In this document: piece by piece, positions 46,890 to 57,000 of the stretch
Layout: each line of letters starts with the position of its first letter
How positions within the stretch are numbered: position 1 is the stretch's first letter
Origin: Lumbricus rubellus
Lineage: Eukaryota > Annelida > Clitellata > Crassiclitellata > Lumbricidae
Assembly (NCBI GenBank): GCA_945859605.1
Contig: OX243822.1
Coordinates: 25,750,185-25,814,184, forward strand
DNA length: 64,000 nucleotides
Direction of reading: 5' to 3'
The notes under the pieces: generated by a model
The model's database searches: none
What the model was told of the DNA's origin: nothing
Seen by the model: only the letters and a program-made list of their open reading frames with translations
Program-made: the position numbers and the translations under genes

Positions 46890-47204
46890 CTTGGTAATCC
46901 ATACGGTTAACTTCTTAAGAACAGTTAACCTACTGGCGATTTGGAGCCATTAATAATAATTAGCCTATTGGTTCATCTCAATGAAACAAGTAGGCCTAGC
47001 TTGAAGTAGGCCTACAATCAACAGTAGGCTATATTTATTTTCTCTCAATTTAACCCTTATTTCTCCGCTCTCATTGTTTATTAGAGTAAGCGGTGATCGT
47101 AGATTTAGACCTATATACCTAATTGCTCAAAATTAAAGTGTCTGAATAGTGAATAGCCTGCACATTATGTCGCCCGTATACATTTTGACAATTGCAATCT
47201 AATA
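46890..47204. other. No gene recognised
   Basis: AT-rich spacer with taggcctac words. Confidence 0.4.
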
Positions 47205-47672
47205 TCTATATAAATAAAAATGAAACTTTCCAATAGTTCATGTCACAATCACGCCGAAAGTTACGCACCGATTGTTGTGAAAATTTACCAAAACCTTCAA
47301 TTCCAATAGCACCGTGTCTTAAGATTTTTCCACGAAAAAACGCAATCTTTTCCACAGCATGTGAACTTTGCAATACGTTCGACCGCCATTTGCAAATTCA
47401 ACCAAACCGCACGCTTGCAAAATTTCAGAATCGTCTTCACCCGAAACACAGTGACGAAACATGAATGAGGTCGCGTGCCGTGACGTCATAAGCGAGTCGC
47501 TTAATAATTCAATTATGAAAGCGGCCTTTCAACATTCTTGGGCTCTATCCGCTGTCAGTAAGGGACGGTGTGAGGGAGGAAAGGAGCGGAGGGGAGGGGG
47601 ACGAAGCAGGTGGGGACGGAGCGGAGGGGGAGGGCTTTTCTGCCACAGCAACGCGTGGCTGGGTACAGCTAA
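47205..47672 (+). mobile_element. Helitron-like non-autonomous element 3
   Basis: It starts tctatataaataaaaatg and ends cgtggctgggtacagctaa, between A (47204) and T (47673). The 3' CTAA instead of CTAG still fits the CTRR rule. The 5' part is close to element 1 (aaactttccaatagtt, gttacgcaccgattgt, gaaaatttaccaaaacctt). It is the shortest copy (468 bp), with a reduced G-rich block. Confidence 0.8.
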
Positions 47673-47934
47673 TATATATTAATCTCTTTTGACGAAGTCA
47701 TTTCAGTCGTCATTTCCATCAGTGGGCGTGGCTTAAGTCGTTAAACGATTTGCAATAATAAATAATAATGATGAAAGTAATGATATTGAGTTTATGACCG
47801 CAAGGCAAGAACAAAATAATCACAGTAACAAATCTAAGTTAATGTCTTATGTCAACATTTATTAGCAGGGAAGGAGAAATTAAACGCGTAGGCCCCTAGG
47901 TCTAGACAAGGAAGAGACTCCAGACATAAGCATC

Positions 47935-48135
47935 GGTATAAGATCAATGGCCGCGCGTCTGTACATGACTTATGTGAAAGAGCGTGCGGGCCGCGGTTCG
48001 ATTCCCGAAGGGGCTATTTCAGAAATTCAACATCTCGGGCTAGCACGGTCCGTCCACAGGGACCTAAATGGCGTGGCGAGTGGCGACACTAATCATCTTT
48101 GACTTGTCAGTGTCGTTAAGCACGTAACAACACAA
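47935..48135 (+). mobile_element. tRNA-derived SINE-like element
   Basis: It contains a B-box-like cggttcgattcccgaag (47995-48012) about 45 bases after an A-box-like stretch (ggtataagatcaatggccgc), and ends gtcgttaagcacgtaacaac. It is not closed as a tRNA cloverleaf. The boundaries are estimated. Confidence 0.55.
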
Positions 48136-48234
48136 GCGCCGCTGTCTGTCTATCTTCCCTTTGCAGATCCTACGTAATATGCAAGGAAATGTGTTCTACC
48201 TGAAGCTGTTTCCTCCAAGTTGTTGGCAGAAGGC

Positions 48235-49116
48235 CAGTGATGTAGGACTCGAGTCCGGCAAAAGACTCGAGTCCGACTCGAGACCGATTTTCTGCGGACT
48301 CGGACTCGGACTTGGACTCGGACAGTCAGGACTCGGACTTGGACTCGGACTCGAAGCCCTGGACTCGAAATTTGACTCGGTGACTCGGTTTCCGAGTCAC
48401 GAATTCTCCGTGGAACAGGCCAGAACCAGTATTGCCACAACCAATTCAGACATTTCGTCTGCTTTGTTCATCACTCAACTCAAACAAAGGAGCCCTTGTA
48501 CCTGCTTGTAACCTGAACTCATACAGGACATTGAAGTAATGTGACGGATGACTGGGCACCGCTGATCACAAAGCAAGGGAAGTTAATTACAGGTGTATTT
48601 GATGTATAGTCGGTGTGGGGTTACGGGAGGGGCGATTGGAAATATTTGAATTTGAGCCTATAGAGTAGGCCCTATAGATGCATAAACACAAACATAACCA
48701 GGCGTCCATGGCATGCATACGGTGGAAATCAAATTTGATATTTTGACATCACAATAAACTTGGCATTGATATGCTGATCAGATTGGACATAGATTTTTAA
48801 TTTATCTAGATATTCATGGATAAGACAAATGAGGATAATGGTTGAATGTGTCTATTGGAGGTTTATTTAAAATTACATTAAGTTTTTCCATATAATTATT
48901 GTATCGATATTTTGTTCTAAGCCACAATAGGCCTATTGAGTGTTGCAGTGGATCTTGGTGTTACTTGACTCGGACTCGGACTTGGACTCGACCCTTCGTG
49001 ACTCGGACTCAGACTCGGACTCGAACCCCTTTGGACTCGGACTCGACTCGGACTCGGCTTAGCTGGACTTGGACTCGGTCTCGGACTCGGCTTAGTTGGA
49101 CTCGACTACATCACTG
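48235..49116. mobile_element. hAT-type element with (GACTCGG)n subtermini
   Basis: Ends cagtgatgtag, inverted at both sides, with an exact 8-bp duplication cagaaggc (48227-48234 and 49117-49124). Both subterminal regions (48246-48400 and 48966-49108) are dense arrays of ggactcgg/gacttgg hexa- to heptamers in inverted arrangement. The 560-bp centre has no ORF of note. Non-autonomous. Confidence 0.88.
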
Positions 49117-49202
49117 CAGAAGGCTGGTTTTAGAGTGGGTGGGAACGTGTGAGGCCACTGCTATCAAAATTCCTTGCTTACGTTCCCACTGCTCACCATG
49201 AT

Positions 49203-49992
49203 TAGGGTTACCATAAGTGCTCAGATGAAAAAGAGGACAAATAAAATGTTCATCCGGTTACCATCTCGTAGCGCGCTCCTAGCTTCAATGTGCTACACCA
49301 ATGTCAAGTGTTGTACAAAAACCCATTAAACTACACAAAATAATATTGTTCTTATTGTAGGCCTACATGGTTTCAATTTAAACATTATTGAGTCAGTGTT
49401 CAGTACTTCAGTTCAGTACACATTACATTACTGTCAGTCTGTCACTGACTATACACAGAAACAAATCAGTGAACTTATTACTTACGCACTTACTTACATA
49501 TGTGCCATAGACTACGCTTGGGGCTCAGCCTCAAAACTGATGGCCTTCAACAAATTAGCCTGGCTGCTGAGAAACCTGTGCATTGGGCTTTCTGTGCGTC
49601 TGTAAATATTTACGTTTCGGCATTTTTATGTCAATTTTTCGTGAATTTGAAACAAATAATTATTTTACCATTATCATTAATACATTGTAGGCCTACAGTG
49701 TACCAAGCGTTATATTTATGCGATTGAAAAACCGCCTCAGGAACCGGAAGTCCAATGGTACCCATACCATTGACCTAAATATTGCTGGAACGCGCGTTTA
49801 GTTCACGGAACCGAATAGTATATAACACGGACAAGACTTACTGTTCCGAAAAATACGTAAGATCGATCGATCAGAGGACAGGCGGGGGAAAACCCGGACA
49901 AAAGCCATATTTCTCGGAAGCAGCCCAGACGCCCCGGACAGAGGCCAAAAAAGAGGACATGTCCGGGGAAACCCGGACGCATGGCAACCCTA
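49203..49992. mobile_element. hAT-type non-autonomous element (790 bp)
   Basis: Ends tagggttaccata and, inverted, tagggttgccatg, with an exact 8-bp duplication accatgat (49195-49202 and 49993-50000). The subtermini contain aaaagaggaca in inverse orientation. No ORF. Confidence 0.85.
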
Positions 49993-50047
49993 ACCATGAT
50001 GGAAACAAAATAATGTGTTCTAAATAAAGCTGTTCTACGGCGTTCCC

Positions 50048-50335
50048 GTGCGACCTGGTGGCGGACCGGTAACGCGTCCGCTCACAGAGCGGAAGGTTGC
50101 GGGTTCAAATCCGGGTAACGACCTTGGGCAAGTTTTTTACGCACACGTGCCTCTGTCACCAAGCAGTATAATTTGGTACCGGCGTAAGCTGGGAAGTAAA
50201 CGGCAAGTCCTGGGAAATCACTGGCCCCGTGCCCAGGACCTTGGGATTCGTCCATTGCCGGCTCAAGGGCTTAGGAAAGGAGATGAGCGCCTCGCCAATG
50301 GGCCTGCGGCCCAGGGATGACTTTAACTTTTTTTT
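50048..50335 (+). mobile_element. tRNA-derived SINE
   Basis: An A-box-like tggcggaccggtaacg and B-box gggttcaaatccgggt lie 40 bases apart, then gaccttgggcaagttttt as in the SINE at 16568. The body runs to about 50335 (ctttaacttttttt). The head lacks a pairing acceptor stem, so it is not a tRNA gene. Confidence 0.75.
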
Positions 50336-50339
50336 AACG

Positions 50340-52960
50340 GCGTTCCCACTGGTCAGCCATTCTGATTTAACAGATATTTTTCCACAATTCTCATGCTGTG
50401 TGTACCATGCACGTACATGTATGGTTGTGAATGACGTAATATGATAATGAAGCTCGGTCTTCAGCCTTGCATGCAGCAGAGAGGGCAAATCTATAGGCAA
50501 GTGCTGGGTTTGAAAGGCGAGAGAGAATGAGGACTCCTCAAGCTAAACACTAGTTGCGTTGGTAGTTTTCTTTAGATGCCAATGCCATACATTGTATCTG
50601 TTGCCTTCAAAATGCAGATTCCAGCAATACAAACTGATCATTTCAACTTAATTTCAAATAAACGGCAATCAATAACGACAAAGCAGCAGACGCCATGTTA
50701 CCGGATGACCGTAATCGATAGATATTCCTCGGCGCAAGAACCCGTCGTCTAATGACGTCATCAAAATGCATAGACGGTCGCTCTCTATGCATGGCGGAAC
50801 ACACAATGACTCGAATCCATCTGTCGATTGGCCGAACCCGTGTCTGAACGCAGTACTCCCTGGAGTCGTCGGTCGTGACGGAGTTTCCCTGGATATACAT
50901 TCGCAGTGGTGGTCGGCAGTCGTCTGGGACGTTAGTTATGGGCGATTAAGCGATTGCGTTTGGCTTTGTGTGGCAGGCCATGAAAGAGAAATGAGGCGGC
51001 GTCCATTGTTTCGAAAAACGAAAACAACAACATCAGCGAACGGAGTAAATGCGAATGGAATCCGGTTCCACGCAGTAGAAGAAGACAACAATTGAGTCGG
51101 CCGGGCAATGGAAAGATCCGGAAACGGATACGATACAAGAAATGAATTAGTTTGTCCGTCGGGTAGTTGAGTGCAAATGATGAGTTTCTTCTACAAAGGC
51201 TCCTTGCGATAGGCCTACAGGCTACTGCATTGTATTGTATTGTTATTGTTGTATCACATTGACCTATCCGAGTGCATTGCATGTTGTCTGTTCTGTTAGT
51301 AGGCCTAGTTAAGATTAAATTTTATGTTTTCTGTCATTGGCGTTCTTGTAAAATGTTTCAATAATTATTGTGACGTAGGAACGCCTGGCTTCCGCTCGTA
51401 GAATTCTTGCATTCTGATCCACGTGCGGTAAATAAATGACAAAGACAATTGTTGTATTTATTTCTGTATTTCATTGTTGTTGCCAAGGAGACGTCGCAAT
51501 GCACGGTAATCATGGGCGCTCGTCAATATTTTTACAAGATGGGCAAAGCACAATAATTATAGCCAAGGCTAAAATTTTAGCAGGAGTTTAAAATGCAAAA
51601 CAGGAAATAAAAAATGTTTATGCGAGTCATAGAGATTGTTTCTAAATGCAAATTTCTCAGTTTCACTCGGGGCTTTTTTTTACCGTGCAGTTGTACACAG
51701 AACGTGCAGCTGTAGAAGCACTTCTGTACAGTTAAAACTATAGCTAAAGAAGTAATTGTTCTCCGATTGGAAGTAATTTATCATAGATGATGGGAAGAAA
51801 GAATGAGATGTTCAGTTCTAAAAATTATTTTAAAAGTCCTAGTTTCACTTGGTGTATCATTAGTAGGCTAACAATGATGCTTTAGTGCTAGGAAATCTGT
51901 TAGAACCGAAAGGTCGAAGTCGTAAAAATGGGTGTCAATTTTCAGGGGGGGGGAGCCCATCTTAATCTATTTGCGAAGCCCACGGCGCTTTAAAAAGTTA
52001 TACAGTCTGAATGGCTTTGTTTTGCGACAAGCTTTCCATCCAATACTTATACTCGGTAAATTTTCCGCTGGATAGACATAAAAAGCCAGAGGTGGTGGAA
52101 GGGATGGAGAGATCAAGGGCTGTACCAGACAAGAGAGCACCATGATGGACAGTGGGATGGAGCATGGATGATCAGAGAGAAGGACGAAGAGAGGGAGGAA
52201 TGGAGGAAAGAAATAAAGGGAGGAGGAGGAAGGGAGGGACAGAGACAGAGGACCAATCCCTTGTGGCTATTGTCTCGACTGCCGCAACCCGATCTCTCTA
52301 TGACGTCAGCATTCATCATACGGGGCAAAGAGACAATCGCATCACGCTGGAAAATAACCAGCGAGGGTTCCGAGAACTTCCGTCAAAGGCATTGCTAACA
52401 TGATGTTACTGTCTGCTTTTTGGAAGAATTCATTATTCAGTGGGAGCAAGAAGTTTACGATAATATACTTCGTAGTACTTTCTTAAGTTATTCATATTGC
52501 TTAAAAATCACTAAGTTATTTAAAAATGCTGGTATTTATTGTTTCGGTTTGATTGTTTGTCTAGCATCTGTTCAGAGGAAGACAATGATCAACAGAGGAA
52601 CTGATGAACAGAGGGATGGAAAGATGCTGTAAAATTATTGTTACTGTTGAGAGGCTACAAGTGGCGTATCCATGGGCGGGGCAATCCGACCATGGTCCGG
52701 TCTCCTTTTAAAATTTACTCAGAAGTCAGAACGTCCCCTTACAATTAATGTGCCGTATACTGAAAGACGACTCCAGCACTATAGACTATTTCTTCAGGAA
52801 TTGTGGCTTTGAATTGCAATGAATTCTGATTCATGTCCTGCCGATGCTTTTCCAACAGTTCATATCATGTTGAATATTATAGCCTAAGCCGTTTCGACAT
52901 CTCATTAAATATGTCGCGTGCGCATGCGCAGTAAGTCGACCCAATTCTTCTATAGAGGCT
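50340..52960. other. No gene recognised; possible promoter-like stretch
   Basis: 50690-51110 is less AT-rich, contains several CpGs, a perfect CRE palindrome tgacgtca (50754-50761) and an inverted CCAAT box (gattgg, 50826). Together these could be a promoter or 5' exon of an unseen gene. A second tgacgtca lies at about 52301. 52150-52240 is purine-rich. No exon with recognisable protein similarity was found. Confidence 0.3.
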
Positions 52961-52965
52961 ACATA

Positions 52966-53119
52966 GAGGTCTTACATTTACGAAGTCTAACAGAATAGTA
53001 AATACACGCTTGGCTTGGGCCAAAGTTTACGAAGTGATGAACGGCTTAAAACTTCGTAAACTTAAGCCAAGCGTGTTGTGTGTTTGCAATTCTGTTAGAC
53101 TCAGTAAATGTAAGATCTC
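52966..53119. mobile_element. 154-bp palindromic (foldback/MITE-like) element
   Basis: The left arm reads gaggtcttacatttacgaag, and the right arm is its diverged inverse (cagtaaatgtaagatctc). Inner stretches (acacgcttggctt, gtttacgaag) also pair. The two arms match over about 70 bases with a few mismatches. It ends about 40 bases before the LTR insertion. Confidence 0.7.
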
Positions 53120-53160
53120 TAGGGTAGTTTGAATTTTTGCGCCGTGAATTTCAATATTCA

Positions 53161-53680
53161 TGTCAGCTAATTTAATCAGTGCACGCCGATTGTCGTACAG
53201 CGACGTAAGTAGGCCAGGTGCAAACTGCCGCGCGGCGTCTGCACAGGTGATTGTCTGGACAGCACGTGACGTCTAGACGAGCGTACGTTAATTGTACAAG
53301 AAGGGAGTGGAAGTGAAGAAGGAGAGTTGCGTGTTGAGAGCCGTTGAGATAGGCTGTAAGAGTTGTTGTTGAGTTGCGATAGAGTAGACTGATGAAGATA
53401 GTAGTCGTGTAGTTGTTATGATAACGCAAGTGTAGTCATTGTTGTGTTGTTGCTGATCGTTTTACTTTATATCGGATTTTGGAGTATAATAAGAAGAGTT
53501 AAACACGTCGTCGTTGTTGGTTAACAAAACAGTGAAAGACTGTAGATTCTTTAACCTAGCCATTTAGCTAATGAAACAGTTATCTAGGGATAGGCCTACG
53601 CTACCACGAACTTATACGAAGAAGCTTCCGAAGAGACTGAAGGTCACACGTAGAGAAGAAGAGGGAAAAGACTTGTGACA
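53161..53680 (+). repeat. 5' LTR (520 bp)
   Basis: It begins tgtcagctaatttaatcag and ends aaaagacttgtgaca. I saw no difference from the 3' LTR. Short inverted ends are tgtca / tgaca. Confidence 0.95.
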
Positions 53681-53682
53681 TT

Positions 53683-53700
53683 TGGTGTCGTTGCGGTGAG
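53683..53700 (+). promoter_or_regulatory. Primer-binding site
   Basis: Two bases after the LTR, tggtgtcgttgcggtgag begins with TGG, complementary to the CCA end of a tRNA. Which tRNA is primed cannot be named by eye. Confidence 0.6.
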
Positions 53701-54041
53701 ATAACGATCCAAGTTGCAGGATAACGATCCAAGTTGCAGGAGAACGATCGTAGTTACGAACGGTGGGTCTACGTGCCAAGTTACGAACGGAGGGATTCTA
53801 TTCAATCAACAGACGTTGTGGAGAAACGGACGCTGTGAATTTATCGAGAAGCCGAGCACACGGGAGAAGCAACGATACATCGAGCATCCGTACGACAGTG
53901 AGAAACGACAACACAACGACTACAAGGTAGAAAAACTTGCTTGTCTATTGAAGTGTGCATAAAGAATTGAAGTCAGTCAATTGCAAACATTTGAAGAGTA
54001 GTCTACTAATTTATCGAGCATCTGTAAAGTAAAGAAGTAAG
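53701..54041 (+). other. Retrotransposon leader with internal repeats
   Basis: The leader contains two tandem copies of ataacgatccaagttgcagg (53701-53740) and related words (agttacgaacggtggg, agttacgaacggaggg). This could be an RNA structural or packaging region; that is inference. Confidence 0.5.
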
Positions 54042-57000
54042 ATGGAGAAACTTACGGAGAAAAAGCAAGCAAATATTAAGAAAATGTCTACTGATAGACT
54101 GATAAAACTGCTAATTGAAGCAGATCTAGACGCAGAAGAAGTCGAACAGATGTCTAGGGAAGAATTGATGAGAAATTTAGCCGAGGTTTGGGCTAAGAAA
54201 GAAGAAGAAGAAGAAGGTGCTGTCGGAGGCGTTGCGGAGAAGCCAGTGGAGAAGCCTGAGGCACCGATGTCTATAGAGGCGTTGCTACAATTCATGATGA
54301 TGAGTAGACAAGAAGAGAAGCAGAAAGAAGAGCAGCGCAGACAAGAGGAGAAAGAGCGTAAACAAGAAGAAAAAGAGAAAGAAGAGCAGCGCAGACAGAA
54401 AGAGAAAGAACGTCGCCAAGAAGAGAAGGAGAAAGAAGAGCGACGGTGCCAAGAAGAGAAAGAACGTAAGCAAGAAGAGAAAGAACTGCGACAACAAGAG
54501 ATAGAAAAAGCAGAAAGGATGAGACAGCAAGAGATAGATATGCAGAAGCAGCAGTTCCAGCTTCAGTTAGAACAAATGAAATTAGATCGTGACGAAGCAG
54601 AACGACGAAGGATGGAGTTAATGATAGAATACGAAAAAGCAAGAAAAAGCGATGAAGAAATACGAAAACAGCAGATCGAAGACAAAAAGGCTCGTGAGGA
54701 AGAAAAGGAAAAGATGCGTTTACAAGAACTGGAGAGAGCAGAAGAAATTCGTCAGGAAGAATTTCAAGCTGGAAAAGACAATTTGGAAAAAGCAGAAAGA
54801 GAAAGAGAAGAGCAGATGCAGTTAGAACAAAAGAAACTTGCTATCAAGGAGGCTCAACTTAAAGAAATGGCCATTGAAAAAGAAGAACGCAGAAAGCAGT
54901 TAGAACTGTTGCAGCAGAAGATAGAACAAGAAGAACTGCGGAGAATCGAAGATCAAGATCGACTGAAGAAGAGAGACGAAGATGATCGTAAGAGCCGAGA
55001 AGTGTCAGAACAGATTAGGCTCAGAGAAAGTGAGACAATGGTGTCCAAGATCAAGAAGATTGGTGATGCCATGAAGCATGTATTGCCTAAGATGCCGTAT
55101 GATATGATGGAAGTGCCATTATATTTTGAGACCGTGGAGAATGCATTCAATAGCTTCGCTGTGGAAAAGCAGTACTGGGTGAAATTGTTGTTGCCATTGA
55201 TGACCCCGAGAGCACGAACGGTATTGAATCGATTATCATTTGAGAATTTAGATAAATACGATGCAGTGAAAGAGCACTTGTTGAAGGAATTCAAGTTAAC
55301 AGCTCGTGAGTACAGGTCAAGGTTTGCAGATGCCAAGAAGACAGCCGAAGAAACGTATACGATGTTCACGGCTAGGCTGAAGAACCTGTTGAATTATTAT
55401 GTCCGAAGTAGACGAGTGGACAAAGACTACGAGAAGCTGTTTGATTTGTTAGTGGCGGATAAGCTGAAAGAATGTTTACCACCAGGTCCACTGCAGTTTG
55501 TCTTAGCAAAAGAGGGCACAGAATGCTTGGAAGCTAGTAATGTTGCAGATCTCGCAGATATACATGTAAACAATCGGATTGGTGTGATGTTCCAAGACAA
55601 ACCGAAATTTGAAGCATGGGACAATAGTCCAAAGCAACCCAAGTGGAACAAGGATAGCAAAGACACCGGAAGCCAAGCCAAGAGTAATGATGCAAAGAAA
55701 GATGATTATTCTGGAAAGCAGTGGTCGCAAGATAAACAACAGTCAACGTGGGACAGACAAGCCTACAATCGAACTCCGCCGCTGGGACGCCCAACAGAAA
55801 GTAATGCATCTTACACGCCGTACAACAAGTGGGAGAACAAGGAGCAAAGAAGTTTTATCAAGAAGCGTTGCCACAATTGCAATTCTGACAAACACCTAAT
55901 AAAACATTGCCAAGCACCAGGAGCGGCAAATCTGAGGAAGAACTTTAGCAGAAGTGCAGAAAATCTTCGAGTAAACCAGATACAAGTGATAAATGCACCT
56001 CCTGGTTGGGAAGAACAATGCAACCAAGAAACAGAAGTAAAGTCAGTGATGAAGTGTACGCCGCAGTTCACCATACTGAAAGAAGCGATAAAGACTACTT
56101 CCATTGCAGAAAATTGTCGAGAAACAAAAAGTAAAGAGGAGTGTCAACGCATAAAGAAAATATCGTTGCAGCATGTAAATGTGGAGATACGTGGGACTGA
56201 TGGGCAGCCTGTGCAAGTCGAGGCGTTGATTGACTCGGGGACCGAGATACCAGTAATCAACGAGGAACTACTGAAAGGAACGACAGTAGAAGAAATCGGC
56301 AGAGTTCATTTGCAATGTGTAGCTGGAGAGCCGATTCCAGCTAAGTTGGTGAAAATCGAAGTGCGGATGAGCGGTCGTAACGAAGGAACAGCTACAGAGG
56401 ACAGGACAATAAATATCGCGCCATATTTAACTTTAGTGTGTGCCAGCATTTCAGCAGAACTGTGTAAAGAAAATCCAGAAAAGTTCCTGCTACATCCAGA
56501 GATAATTGCAGAACTGAAAGAGGTTCCACCAATCAGTATATTGCAAGGAGAGCTACAAGCGAATGTGACTACAAGAGCACAAAGTCGGAGAGCAGAAGTC
56601 GAAGACGGAGAAGATGAAACGATAAACGAAAGTTCGCAAGAAGATGACACGGAAAGCGAAGATGAACTCAGCATCCAAGATGACGAAAGAACAACATCTG
56701 AGAACAATGAAACTGAAGAAGAGATGGCTGCATGTGAACGAAATGATAGTGAAGATTCCGGAAGCGACGCTGAACTGGAGACAAGTATTAGGGACTTGTT
56801 CACAGAGAATTCGAACGATGAAAGACAGCTGGAAGATGCGAAGAAATTCGAGGAGCAGCAGAGAAATGACGAGTCACTGAAATCGTGGTGGAGGATCGCT
56901 GAAGACCAAGGATCAGAGTTTAGCGTGGTGAATGGATTGCTGTATAAGAAGCATCAAATGCTGGATCAGCTTGTGTATCAGTTGGTGTTACCGAAAGAGA

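Noticed and set aside
50048..50120. tRNA gene
   Set aside because: A- and B-box-like words are present, but the acceptor stem does not pair and the sequence continues into a SINE body. The same applies at 16690-16762 and 47945-48012.
50766..51095. 109-codon ORF as a gene
   Set aside because: No recognisable domain or splice context; kept only as a promoter-like region.
54285..56803. Minus-strand ORFs across the gag-integrase region
   Set aside because: They are shadows of the A-rich, Glu/Lys-rich coding frame on the plus strand; Leu/Phe/Ser-rich, without domains.
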